Assembly (NCBI GenBank): GCA_030267565.1
Contig: BRXU01000003.1
Coordinates: forward strand, 8,008,501 to 8,072,500
Direction of reading: 5' to 3'
Source of the DNA: Pleodorina starrii
Lineage: Eukaryota; Chlorophyta; Chlorophyceae; Chlamydomonadales; Volvocaceae
Length of the DNA: 64,000 nt
Within the stretch, counting starts at the first letter, position 1, and the number at the start of each line of letters is the position of its first letter. Below the pieces are notes generated by a model. It searched no databases. It had not been told where the DNA came from and worked only from the letters and a program-made list of their open reading frames with translations. Of this stretch, positions 41,277 through 53,442 are shown in pieces. Both the position numbers and the translations under genes were made by a program.

Positions 41277-44200
41277 ATGGCGAAAGCTAATTACATATTT
41301 TTAGCCGCTTTGGCCGTTTCTTGGTAGGTGTCGGAACGTATGTTGGGCCTAGTCACCATTTATGCAGCGATATATCAGCATTTCATATGTCCACGAAGTT
41401 TAACTTCGAACCAACAGCAGAATGGCGCTGCGGGACCCAGGGCGTTAACCCGCGTTCATGTGAAACATTTCTTAGCCAACAGATCACTTGTCATTCATGA
41501 CGGTGTGTGGTCTATAGATATAGGTTATTGTATTTAGCGTGCCGATCACGGGGGTGGCTGCCTGAACACCTGCAGGGCGACCATCGCGGCCGCGGCAAAT
41601 GAGGACTACGAAGCCTTTGCCGATCAGACCGGCCTTCTTCCCTACTTCCCTTATCGGGAGTGCGCCACAAGAATTGGCGCATACCGGTTTGCTCCCGAGA
41701 TCCAGTCGCTGGGTGGCGGCAAGTACTGCTTCACCATCCAGGTCCAGACGCAGAACTGCACCAACGCCTGCTGCAACACGGACCTCACCAAGATTGAGGT
41801 TAGTGAGAAGAGTGACAAAGCTCACCTACGTTTACTGAGGAAGTGCCGCATCGAGGCCGCTGGTTGCAGCAATTGCTATGTTTGGTTTCATTTCACAGCA
41901 CGCGAGGGAACCGCGTTACGTTGTGTTGCCACGCCGAAGCACCATTATCTCGACGTGCGCAATCCAGCCCTTCTGAGACTGAGTGGTCTGCATCTGCGGT
42001 TCCACCTCCCCCCATCCCGCGGCAGTTCAACGTGTCGGACAGCTGCATCGTACAGCCCGCAATGGAAGTCAAGTCAACCATCAACGGCGTCCCCACCAGG
42101 GTCGGCGCCTCCTTTGGCCGCCCCGTGAACGGCCGGCCGGGCTCCGCCATTCTGCGTCTCACGCAGCTGGGGCTCAACACCACGACGGCCAGGGACGCGG
42201 AGGTGTGCCTCACCCTCAAAACCAACCGCGGCGGAAAGGGCTGCGGCACCCTCGAGCAGCTGTGTGCAACTCAGGCAAATACTCCCAAGGGGACCTGCAC
42301 GGTTGCCATGTACGACACGCCGTGCAGGTGCTGTCCGGTTTCTCAGGCCTCCGTGACGCTCGTCCCAATGGCTTACAATCCTCCATCACCCGAACAGCCG
42401 TCGCCATTATTCCCGCTATCCCCCACGCCGCCATCTCTGCCCCCGCCCCCTTCCCCACCGCCACCGCCTCCTCCGCCGCCTCCTCCGTTGCCCCCACGAT
42501 CACCTCCGTCACAAGTGCCGCCTTCACCTTCCCTGAACACCCCTCCTGCACCACCGTCTCCTCTCCCTCCCCCGCCCCCGACCCCTCCTCCGTCTCTCCC
42601 CTCGCCGAATATGCCCTTCGTCCCCGCCGTCCCGCCGCGCTGCGAGGTGTGCATCTCCGCTCGGTTGCAGCCGCCCGCCATTGACATACGGCCGTACCGG
42701 TACGACGAAGAGACCTGCGAATACATCCAGCAGAACATCTCCTCGTCCATCAATGCTGCCCTGATCGCCTCCCACATTTCCATGTTGCCGTACTTTGCCC
42801 CCAACGCCTCCAAGTGTTCGGGGCTGGCGGTGAGCGTGTGCGGTACCTTCTTCTCGTCGGTCGACGCCGAGGCCTTCACCGCCACCGCCGAGGGGCTGCT
42901 TCCCTTTTGGATCGAGGTGGCTGCGGGCGGCAGTGTGTGCAGTCCGGAGCTGGAGGGATACAACGTGGTCGTCACCACCGACCAAAACACATGCATGCCG
43001 CTGGCCTCGTCCGTCAGCTGCTCGCTGCCAGTGACGCCCTTCCCCAATTGCACGTAAGCAACGTGGCGAGGGCATAAATCAGTTTTGTTTGTGACGTGCT
43101 CAACGCTGTCTACGCTTCTAACAGGTCTTGAAAAGGAGGTCCGTCCCTTGCTACGCGCACTACCCCTGCCCAAAGTCTGGATGTGCATCCCTTGCCAAAA
43201 CCTGCCTGTCCTCCCCTTATTGATTGCCACTGCCTCGCTCTCTCCCACTCTCCCGCCAACTCTCTCCCACACTCGCAGGTGCAACACCACTCAGGGCATC
43301 CTGCCCTTCACCATCTCCTCGCGTTACTACCCGCTGCCCCGCCCCAACAAGACCACCACCGAGTATTGCTTCGGGATCGGCACCATCCCACAGGACCAGA
43401 TTGTGCCGGTGGGTGCTACAGTACCTGGGGACTAGAGGGCTAGAGGGGCGCGTGCTCAATGCCAGGCCTTCGAGCCTCCTCTGGCAGTTTGTGTGCTTCG
43501 CACTTCCTTGGGCGGTAGCCGGCTTTCCAGGATTTCCAGGTGGCGGCTTTCCCCTTATCAGCCTTCCTCACATCGCTGCGGGTGCCCGTGCCCGCCCACC
43601 GAGGCCTCTAATCTCGATTGCGGCTGCTCCCGGAAGGAGACAGCCGCCGTCTGTTGGCCCCCCCTTGCGCCGTCTTCGGTTCCGGCACTCATCATGTCAT
43701 CACTCAGCAGCGCGGTATGCACCGATGCGGTCCTGTTCAGTGTACTGCAACCGACCCAACTGACCCACGGCGTGCTCCTGTCTCTCTTGTCTGCAAAAGC
43801 TAGCCCAAAAGCTGGCCCAAGCTAAACAGTCCGGGGCCTCCCTCCTTGCTTTGCCTCACTTGGCGCGCCGTCACGCCCGCCCGCCCCACGTCCACACCGT
43901 TGTCACCCCGCTTACCTCCCCCTCCCCTCCCCGTTTTTCCCTCGCCTCTCAGAGCTCCTGTAGCGTGGCCAATGAAATTCTCACAAAGATCGAGTGGTAC
44001 GCAAGTGAGTGCAAATTGCTTGCGCGCCACCGTTATGTATGTGTGTGTGTGTGCGCGTGCAGCGGAGGAGCCGCCGCGTGCTGGGGCGATGGCTGGGCGC
44101 TCCGTTACGATGGCGCCCCGTTCAAAGAGCCCCTCGATGACGCATGCGCCAGGCCTTGTGTGCGGAATGAAGCGGGAATACGCGGCGTTTGGAGGGTCGC

Positions 44201-45711
44201 ACCCGGGGCATGGCGGGGTGGGGGGGTCCTTGACCACCGCATCGTCCTGACCTCAGCTAGGAGCTGAGGTGTGTGTGCTGCTTCTGGGTCTGCCCTGTGC
44301 GCGCGCCCGCCCCGCCCACGCAGATCAAAACGCGAGCTCGCTGGTGAAGGGCTTCACCCTCTACCCCGCCGTTGGTAACGCCACCAGATTGTCGCCCTCC
44401 TGGGGCGCCTCTGGGACATACACGCTCAAAGGTGAGCTGCAACACGGTGAAGAACGGGAATCGAGAAGCGGTGGATGGACACTTGGAGAGACGTAGGACG
44501 GTACCGGAGTGCTATGGCGACCCGGCGCGTGCATACGGAGGGCTGGCTCGGGACTCAGCAGGACACGGTGGGAACAGCAGAAAAGGGGTTCATCCACTGA
44601 TCGGCGAAGGCGGCTTGGAGGCGTCATTGAGCGACGGGAACACGCTATGTGGATACGGGGTATCCGCCAGTTTACGGCCGTATACGGCCTCCAAGGCCCG
44701 TAGGTCCAGGGCATGTCCGAATAATACATGTTGCCGCGCCGTGTCACGGCGTCCAAGCATTAGCTTGCCCGGTTGCGTCCGGATCCGGCTGCTGGGTCGG
44801 CTCGCGGTAACACGTGTGCGCCGCATACCGGTATGCGAGCTGTCGTGTAACCGCGCCTTGAGCGCTGGCGCCGCAAAACCGGACATTGCCTTCTATCGGG
44901 ACGTAGCGCCTACTACGGTACCTAGCAATGCCGTGCACGAGTGCCAGAGGGGACTTCATTTCCGTGTTGCGTAGGCCCGTGCTACGCTGAAACCGTGAAA
45001 CCCGTGTTTGCTGCAATAAGCCGCGGTGTTCACCCAGGCATACGGTACTCCGCGGCGTGTGTCATGGACCTCATGTTAAAACCTTTACCGTACTTCACTC
45101 CCTCCCTTCGTCGCGCCCTCCCCCGCCACGCCTCTACCCCGTGTAGCGACCCCTATGAACTGGACCGTTCAGCAAGCCAACGGCGGCCTGGTGTGCATCG
45201 AGGTCAAGAAACCATACACGATGGAGCACCTGTGCCTGGGGTTCAACGGCCAGTGGTAGGCTTACATCATGTCGGGAGGGCCGGGGACAAAAGGGCGTGA
45301 TGCAGATTGAGGTCGGTGTCGCGGGCAGTTCGGAGCGGGACCGACGTACGTGGGGGCCAGCGTGCAGGTCCGGCTGGACATTGGCCTGGTGGCATACATC
45401 CTGGCGATTAAGGTAATGACCGTCTAGGTGTCGCCAACTGACAGGGCGCTGGCGCGCTACGTACGTAAGACCGTCTTTGTGGTGTCACTGGCAAATGGCG
45501 CAGCCATATGCGATCAACGTTGCACTTGTGCTTAGTCCCGATCGAGTAGTTAACACTCAACCCCCCATCTCCGCCTGCTATCCCTCCGCTCGCCCACTCC
45601 TCCTTCGGCCCGCGCAGCTACGCGAGCACGTTCAATAGCAACAAGGACTGCTGCCCCACCTTCCGCACCGGCATTACGCCCCTCGTGCCCATCATTGGCC
45701 GCCGGCGGTAG
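41277..45711 (+). CDS. Pherophorin, intact 8-exon gene (596 aa)
   Basis: Exons: 41277-41323, 41576-41798, 42026-43053, 43279-43408, 43953-44004, 44324-44431, 45147-45255 and 45618-45711 (TAG 45709-45711). Phases are identical to the gene at 17531, and exons 4 (130 bp) and 6 (108 bp) have identical lengths. The predicted protein has a signal peptide (MAKANYIFLAALAVSW). The N-terminal domain follows (YFPYRECATRIGAY, GGKYCFTIQVQ, CTNACCNTDLTKIE, CRCCPVS). Next is a short rod at ~207-292 ([15 protein letters not shown]). The C-terminal domain has RCEVCI, YRYDEETCEYIQQ, VCGTFF, YCFGIGTIP, CSVANEILTKIEWYA, ANGGLVCIEV, HLCLG and DCCPTF. The rod is about a quarter the length of that in the other intact gene. 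As a secreted Hyp-rich glycoprotein it should enter the extracellular matrix. Paralogue identity cannot be assigned from sequence alone. Confidence 0.93.
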
Positions 45712-47189
45712 CCCGGAGTCCGCGACGACTCTGATGAGAGTTTAGTTTCCCTTTTATGTATCGGTAGGGTTAATCCGAGCACAAGCGCATCTCGCAGCGG
45801 TGCTTTTTAGAGCCGGCCACAGGCCACAAGGCTGGCAGGATGTAGGTCGCACCAATGGTGCCACAGAGGATTAGTAGTACTTGTAGACCTCTCGGCTAGA
45901 TGGTGGGCAGTCCCGCATGAGAGGTGGCCAACGCCTCGGCAAGAAATCATTACGCGCCAACGTGCGGCTTGCAGCGCAAGCGGCATATGTTCGCCGAACG
46001 GTTAGGATCAGAGGAACAGAGACAGCGGGCACCTTGATGATCGTTTGTTTTATTTTACGTGACATATACCTTCATGCACAGGCAACAGCGTGTGCGGGGA
46101 CTGACGGAAGGGACCGACCTTGTGGCGCGGCAGTACTGTGTACGGGCTGCATTATTCCTGCGTCATTGATAGAGAAGGGGAACGGCTCCCTGTCGAACCG
46201 TTTAACGGCGGACCCGCCCCGCACTATTGCATGATGAAGTAGTTACCGCATCCGCGTGTGTTGTCCGCGTGCGATGGCGGGTTTGTGCGTGTTTGTCGAC
46301 GAGACCTACCGTTACACGGGTTTAGAAGAGGCGAGGCCCCTCTGGCGAGCGAGTGGGAAAAAAGGCCGGGGCGCACTTTCGCCGCCGGCGCTGAATCGTT
46401 GGCCTTCGCCTGGAGATCTAAGAAGGTCGGGGTAAACTTCAGTTGGAGATTTCGGCTTCCGTACTAGATAGGCTGCGCTTACTGGCCTCGGGCTTTGCGG
46501 CTGTGTTCTTTGTTGCGTTGTCTTTCGTGCCGGCTTTGTGTGCTCCGTGCTTTGTTCACCAAGCCAGGTAGGTGACGGCGGTTTGGACCAGTTCCACTCG
46601 CATTTAGATGGGCGTCGTGTGGTACCCCTCCCCCCCCCCCGGAAGCCATGCGAAGTGCCCTCGGGCGCTCGGTAGGTGGGACAAAGGTAGTAGTAGTGTA
46701 GTACACTTATTACAGTGGGCTCCAGGCCCCCGGAAGGGTAGAGTCGGCGAAAACTGCGCTCGCTGCGCGGATGGAAGCGTGCTTACGGTTGCGCACGGCG
46801 GGCTGCTGGCCCCTGGATTTTAAACCGTGCAGCGATGCGCTTGGTCTTCTTGAGAGGCGGGCGTATCATTATTATTATTATGAGAGGCGTACTGCAGCGC
46901 ATGGCATGTACCCCGCTTGGCACCCGTATCACCTCACCCATGGACGTCATCTCGCCCGGCGCATCGGCGCAACTGGCATGGTCGTCCTGGCATGGTTCTG
47001 TGCCCTTCCATAATGCCCTGTATGTTCCCTTACTTGCGCCCGCATTGCGACGAACTGCGACCTCGCACCGGAAGCCCGGGACACAACCGGAATAATCCTG
47101 GTCGCCGGAACGTCGCTGAGGCTCAGTGTGTACTGGTGTGTACGCTGACAGCGTGGTTTCGGGCAGTTTCACCGCAAGGGTTTTGAGAT
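45712..47189. other. Intergenic region
   Basis: No gene recognised. An ATT microsatellite lies at about 46866-46881. Short open frames show no known motifs. Confidence 0.5.
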
Positions 47190-47555
47190 GCAGTTGAACT
47201 TAGTCAGCTGGTGGGGCTTCGGCCCTGCCCGGGGAGTGGGCCCCGTGGACAAAGTGGCCGTCTGACATACACGTGGTGATGTCGCCCAAAGGCGGCGCGG
47301 AATGTACGTCCGTCCGGCTGAACAGGTTGGCTCCTGTCCACTAAATACCGGTATTCCCGCCAGTCCCCACCCCGCATCCTAGGGACTTGGGAACGTTAGA
47401 AGGCGTGCTAGTCGGAAGAGACGGAGTTAAGGATCCTGTCGTCTATCTACATGCGCGGGAGACCCAAAATGGGGTTAACAGCTCTTCATCAGCAGCTCTA
47501 TCTTGACAGCGGATCTCGACAGCCATGCATGACTTCCCTGGTGGAACCCGTACGG
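47190..47555 (+). mobile_element. LINE fragment with internal deletion
   Basis: 47190-47385 matches the RNase H region of the minus-strand LINE (15945-16100 there: GGGGCTTcGGCCCTGCCCGG and GGCTGAACAGGTTGGCTCC). 47386-47555 matches its 3' UTR and 3' end (14250-14465). The ~1.5 kb between is missing. Both breakpoints in the longer copy carry a CACTCCGCATC-like word, suggesting deletion between short repeats. No intact frame. Confidence 0.75.
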
Positions 47556-47686
47556 CCCGGCCTTCCCAACCCCAACCCCGCCGCGTGCCATTATAAGGTT
47601 TACAACAGATGTTCAAAGCCGTCGCTAAGTCGCGCGTCGCGAATGTCACTATACTGCACAGCGAATATCCATTTCTACCAAGTCTT

Positions 47687-47930
47687 GCCAACTGACTTGT
47701 TGGGCGGCCCGCAGAAGACCGCATCGTGCTGGCATCCTCATGCATTTGCGGCTTCGTTGGCGACCAACAACCTGTTTGCCCCTCTTGGTCTGTCCCTTGC
47801 AGCCTTTGTTATTTTTGCAAGTAATAGACATATGCGTCCAGGCGGTCGGACCGGCTATCTAGCAGTGCTGTGGTGTGGCCTCTCCCCAGGTAGGGCGCCT
47901 CGCGCTGGGGCCCCGCCCAAAACTGGAACA
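47687..47930 (+). repeat. Dispersed direct repeat, copy 1
   Basis: It shares with 49682-49870 the words GGCGGCCCGCAGAAGACCGC, GCATTTGCGGCTT/GCATTGGCGGCTT, AACAACC, GTTTGCCCCTC, TTGCAaCCTTTGT and GATCGGACCGGCTA. It ends with GCGCTGGGGCCCCGCCCAAAA, which also occurs at 50208-50236. It is probably a remnant of a small element; the two copies flank the exons at 48528-48861. Confidence 0.6.
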
Positions 47931-48527
47931 GACGGCGCGCAGGCGCCACAGGCGCCGCCTCAACAAATTGGTGAATAAATATTGTAAGGAACTAGATCGA
48001 TTGCACCTTTTGATTGGAAAGCAGTCAACCGCATAAGGGAGGCGCACTTATAAATAAATAAAGCGGCCGAGTGGTATCGCAGCCGCGGCCTTCAACCTGG
48101 ATATCGGGCCTGGCAATATCGGCACTATTTTACAGGTGAAGAGCCACATCATATGGAGGTTTCACCATGTCCAAACCCTTGCCTTGCGGGGTCGGGGGCT
48201 GAAGGCCCGACCCAGGGCCCGATGCCCGGGCCCCGGGCCCCGGCGGGCCCCGAGCCCCGGCGGGCGGGCCCCGAGCCCTGGGTCGGGCGCTTTGCTAACT
48301 TCAACATGCAAGCGCTATATTAATGACACACTATCTTTTCACATCGGAATGCCCTTCGACCCAATTACCCAAAGCTTCCTGCGCCGATCAAACCTGCGTA
48401 CGATCGAGCATTTCGTACGTACGCGCATAGGTATATAAACGAGTGATCTAGTCTTTCAAACTTGTACCTCTACCTTGTCCTTCTAGCCTCCTATTTTCAT
48501 ATTCTCGTGTAATAACGTGTACACACT

Positions 48528-48861
48528 ATGAAAGGCTTAAGTTCTGGGCTTTCGTCCTGCTGGTGTCTGTTACTTATCCTAGCAGCAACAGCGGCAGCCG
48601 CGCCTTCACAGGCGGCGATTGCAACCTCTGATGTAAGGAAGCAGATAGAATTGCAGGCCGCTCCGTCGTCATGTATGTGCTGACCGGGATTTCGTTGATT
48701 GGATTTGCTGCCTGTCTGCTGCTGGTGCAGGCAACCCGGCAGCGGCGCCTCCTCGGCGCTGTGAAAGAAAGCAAGCTCTGCATCTTCAGCGATTCCACCT
48801 GCACAGTTGATCTCCGTGTTTTCGCCAACATGACGGATGCTCCGACGAACGACATTCAAAA
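48528..48861 (+). CDS. First two exons of a secreted Cys-rich protein gene
   Basis: Exon 1 (48528-48632) encodes MKGLSSGLSSCWCLLLILAA and then TAAAAPSQAA, a typical signal peptide, and ends at a GTAAGG donor in phase 0. The acceptor GGTGCAG opens exon 2 (48731-48861), encoding ATRQRRLLGAVKESKLCIFS, DSTCTVDLRVFANMTDAPTN and DIQK, which ends in phase 2 at GTATGT. The next exons of the family (57000 and 59902) begin with exactly the single base needed to complete this codon (AA+G). So these exons most likely belong upstream of the exon sets at 57000-58720 and 59902-61714, separated from them by a 6.6-kb transposon. No other downstream exon was found between 48862 and 50239. Confidence 0.65.
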
Positions 48862-49681
48862 GTATGTTTGGCTGATTGTTTCGCCCCAGGATGCAGTAGC
48901 CCTTGCTTGGCTATGCATGGGTGATCATCAGCGAAAGCCGTTGTACTCATGATTTCCCAGGCGTCGCGTGTTATTGATAGACTGCTGAAGAGGAGGGTAA
49001 CAAGATAAACGTACCGCGCGAGGTCATGGGTCTGGTCCCAAAGATGAAACAAGGGGTTGGTGTCGGCTTCCTTGAAGCCGGAAAAAGGGCGGGGCCCCAC
49101 TAAATCCGTACGGGTGAAGTTGAGTGCTAGGGCGGCGAGGGCGTGAAGTGTGAGAGTGTCGACATTCCTGCTGATAGACAGCCAGAGCTTTTTCCCGAAA
49201 TGCCTGCTAGCCGAGTCGTTAGCAAGGCCTGCCGGCGCCGCGTGAAGCGCGTCATCCCGTCGGGTGCATGAGCGCATGTGCGCATCGACCGAAATACGGC
49301 ATTTCCAAAGCGAGCGGCGAGGGCGTCAACTGTGAGAGTGTCGACATTCCTGCTGATAGGCAGCCAGAGCTTTATATCTGAAATGCCTGCGGCTTCAGCA
49401 ATCCGACCCATGCGTGTTTAGCATCGCGCGCCGTCTCGGCACCGTGCAACTCTTCCGGCCAGCGCATTGGCTGAAGTTACTTGACAGTAGACATGGAGTG
49501 TATTATTTACACATCACGCCGGCTGACTTGCCAATAGAAGGACAGCGGAACTGTTTGCGAGGGTTGCGACGACGTGCAGTTGCCGACGAGAGTGCACAGG
49601 CTTCGCTACTGAGGTATTCGCCATAGAGGAGGCTTTACTGCTTTAACATTAGGACAGGGAATGTAGAAGTCCATCCCCTAG

Positions 49682-49870
49682 GTTGCCGACTGGACTTGTT
49701 GGCGGCCCGCAGAAGACCGCTGCATCATGCGTGCATTGGCGGCTTGGCGTCCAACAACCAACAGTTTGCCCCTCATGGTTTGCTACTTGCAACCTTTGTA
49801 ATAGCAATATGCGTCAAGACGATCGGACCGGCTAGCAGAGCTGCTGTGGTGTGGTCGCGGGAAGAATGTT
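49682..49870 (+). repeat. Dispersed direct repeat, copy 2
   Basis: Diverged copy of 47687-47880 in the same orientation (roughly 80% alike by eye). Confidence 0.6.
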
Positions 49871-50194
49871 CGCAATGCAAACATAGCTGGTTGCTTGCCG
49901 AAACGAAGATTCATTTCACGCCGTCATGTCAGAATTCCACTTTAAGGAACGATGAATCTTCTGGAATTAATTATAGGCCGAGAGGTGTTGGTTTGACCTC
50001 GGCCTCGGTCCATGGAGACTGCCAAACTGGCTTTTACTCATACGAGGTTGGGTTCCTATAATAAATTTACCGTGCAATAAAGAATGTAATATTTTACTTA
50101 TGGAGTCTTTCCGTTGGCCGAAATTCTGCACTTGTCCAATTACTTCCCAGATCCCAGATCCCACACACGCACGGACATGGGCAATCCTACAGGG

Positions 50195-50236
50195 CGGGGC
50201 CCCCCTGGGCGCTTCGCGCTGGGGCCCCGCCCAAAA
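50195..50236. repeat. GC-rich hairpin
   Basis: GGGCGGGGCCCC and GGGGCCCCGCCC form perfect 12-bp arms. The right arm also terminates the 47687-47930 repeat. It lies immediately left of the CACTA-like terminus. Confidence 0.8.
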
Positions 50237-50974
50237 ATACACTCTGGGAACGGCCAGGCCTTAATGGCGCGAAATCCCTTCATGGCCACTTCATGGCCAC
50301 TTCATGGCCTCTTCATGGCCAGTATATGCCGCCGCCATGAAGATGTTTGGGTACCGGCATGAAGGGTGGTCGTCGGCATGAACAGGGTGAGCCACTTCAT
50401 ACGGCAGCAACCGTCTTAATAACGAAACCAAGTTCGCCATGAAGACCGGCGGTCCTTTGCCCCTCTTCATTGTCCACAAGCGAAATATGCTTGATAGTAT
50501 ATGTAGGAACAGTTTGGAGACTACTTCTAACTTAATGGCAGTCAAACCGCTCTTAAGGGCAAAATATGGCCTTACGGTGTGCCCTAAAGGTCCAACCGCC
50601 CTAGGACTTTTGTACTTCGGTAACAAGTAGTGCATGCAAATACTCCAGCTTGGCAGGGTGTAGGTTTCCTCACGTTAGTTGGCCATGGTTGCCCTCCTCC
50701 AGCGTTCATAGCGAAGGTCGCTTTTTACAGTATAGTTTCCAGGCTATTAATATAAACAATTTTGACTGTACTGGCGAATACTGCAGCAGCTGCAGAAGCA
50801 ACTTTGCGGGAATGGTTGTGCAGCTTGCCGCGGGCATAGCGCAAACGTCCGCATGCCGCATGCAGGGTTGAAGGGTTCTCCTATCTGCTTGCGTGGGCTA
50901 TTGCAAGGAGCTGGCCGGGCACTGTGCTGCAAAGGTGCGACGGGTTCGCAAGCGAGTTAGTTGTGCAGCTTTGT

Positions 50975-53441
50975 CACACCCCAAGCACCCGACAGCGCTC
51001 CCTTTCCCTTCCCCGGGGCCAGCAGATCTGCCCTGTCGGGATTCGGGTGCGGGTCTGGGCGCCAGTTGCGGGTGCATCTGTTCTGAGGGAGCGGGTTATG
51101 CACCTGGGGCCGGGGATCTGTCCCGTCGGGGTTCGGGTGCGGATCTGGGCGCCAGTTGCTGGTGCGTCTGTTCTGAGGGAGCGGGCTGCACGCCCGGGAC
51201 CAACGGCCCCGTCGGGGTTCGGCTGCGCGTCTGGGCGCCAGTTGCAGGCGTGCTTCTTGCGGGGTTCCGGGTCTGGTGCCCGGGGCCGGTGGCGTCCATG
51301 GTCGGTTGTCAGGCCTTTGTCGGGTTTGCGCCGGAGAACTCCCTTTCTTTCGCGCCGTGCAGCTGCAGGCAAGCAGGCAGGGGTGTGATGCCTGCCTGCC
51401 TCCTTCGCCCTTGCTTTTATCACCATTGCGCCGGTTGCTTTAACCCCCTTCCCTGCTGCCCATTGCTGCCGTACACGAGGCCAGGGCGCGCGCGGGCAGC
51501 AGCAGCTGGCTGGGGAAGATGCCATGTGCGGCCTGGTGCAGGTAAGCGCGGGGATGGGTGAGGGCAGAAGCGATGCGCCGTGCTTCCGGCTGTGCATGGG
51601 GGCAGGCAGCTGGGCCTGCGGCTGATACGGGCAAGGCTGCACGCTGGGCTGCGGGCACTTGAGCGTCGAGGGCGCGGATCATCACACCCCAAGCACCCAA
51701 CAGTGCTCCCTTTCCCTTCCCCGGGGCCAGCAGATCTGCCCGGTCGGGATTCGGGTGCGGGTCTGCGGGTCCGCGGGAGAACTCCCTTTCTTTCGCGCCG
51801 TGCAGGTGCAGGCAAGCAGGCAGGGGTGTGATGCCTGCTTGCCTGCGTTCGCCCTTGCTTTTATCACCATTGCGCCGGTTGCTTTAACCCCCTTCCCTGC
51901 TGCCCATTGCTGCCGTACACGAGGCCAGGGCGCGCGCGGGCAGCAGCAGCTGGCTGGGGAAGATGCCATGTGCGGCCTGGTGCAGGTAAGCGCGGGGATG
52001 GGTGAGGGCAGAAGCGATGCGCCGTGCTTCCGGCTGTGCATGGGGGCAGGCAGCTGGGCCTGCGGCTGATACGGGCAAGGCTGCACCCTGGGCTGCGGGC
52101 ACTTGAGCGTCGAGGGCGCGGATCATCACACCCCAAGCACCCAACAGCGCTCCCTTCCCTTCCCCGGGGCCAGCAGATCTGCCCGGTCGGAATTCGGGTG
52201 CGGGTCTGCGGGTCCGCGGGAGAACTCCCTTTCTTTCGCGCCGTGCAGCTGCAGGCAAGCAGGCAGGGGCGTGATGCCTGCTTGCCTGCTTTCGCCCTTG
52301 CTTTTATCACCATTGCGCCGGTTGCTTTAACCCCCTTCCCTGCTGCCCATTGCTGCCGTACACGAGGCCAGGGCGCGCGCGGGCAGCAGCAGCTGGCTGG
52401 GGAAGATGCCATGTGCGGCCTGGTGCAGGTAAGCGCGGGGATGGGTGAGGGCAGAAGCGATGCGCCGTGCTTCCGGCTGTGCATGGGGGCAGGTAGCTGG
52501 GCCTGCGGCTGATACGGGCAAGGCTGCACGCTGGGCTGCGGGCACTTGAGCGTCGAGGGCGCAGATCATCACACCCCAAGCACCCAACAGCGCTCCCTTT
52601 CCCTTCCCCGGGGCCAGCAGATCTGCCCGGTCGGGATTCCGGTGCGGGTCTGCGGGTCCGCGGGAGAACTCCCTTTCTTTCGCGCCGTGCAGGTGCAGGC
52701 AAGCAGGCAGGGGTGTGATGCCTGCCTGCCTCCTTCGCCCTTGCTTTTATCACCATTGCGCCGGTTGCTTTAACCCCCTTCCCTGCTGCCCATTGCTGCC
52801 GTACACGAGGCCAGGGCGCGCGCGGGCAGCAGCAGCTGGCTGGGGAAGATGCCATGTGCGGCCTGGTGCAGGTAAGCGCGGGGATGGGTGAGGGCAGAAG
52901 CGATGCGCCGTGCTTCCGGCTGTGCATGGGGGCAGGCAGCTGGGCCTGCGGCTGATACGGGCAAGGCTGCACGCTGGGCTGCGGGCACTTGAGCGTCGAG
53001 GGCGCGGATCATCACACCCCAAGCACCCAACAGTGCTCCCTTTCCCTTCCCCGGGGCCAGCAGATCTGCCCGGTCGGGATTCGGGTGCGGGTCTGCGGGT
53101 CCGCGGGAGAACTCCCTTTCTTTCGCGCCGTGCAGGTGCAGGCAAGCAGGCAGGGGTGTGATGCCTGCTTGCCTGCGTTCGCCCTTGCTTTTATCACCAT
53201 TGCGCCGGTTGCTTTAACCCCCTTCCCTGCTGCCCATTGCTGCCGTACACGAGGCCAGGGCGCGCGCGGGCAGCAGCAGCTGGCTGGGGAAGATGCCATG
53301 TGCGGCCTGGTGCAGGTAAGCGCGGGGATGGGTGAGGGCAGAAGCGATGCGCCGTGCTTCCGGCTGTGCATGGGGGCAGGCAGCTGGGCCTGCGGCTGAT
53401 ACGGGCAAGGCTGCACCCTGGGCTGCGGGCACTTGAGCGTC
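50975..53441 (+). repeat. 443-bp tandem satellite
   Basis: Units start at GATCATCACACCCC at 51677, 52121, 52564 and 53007 (spacings 444, 443, 443), with a diverged first copy from 50975 that carries extra ~95-bp minisatellite units. Identity between units is very high. Each contains ATGTGCGGCCTGGTGCAG followed by GTAAGC, which looks like a splice donor. Minus-strand open frames of ~130-220 codons recur in every unit and are read here as repeat artefacts. Confidence 0.92.
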
Positions 53442-53442
53442 G

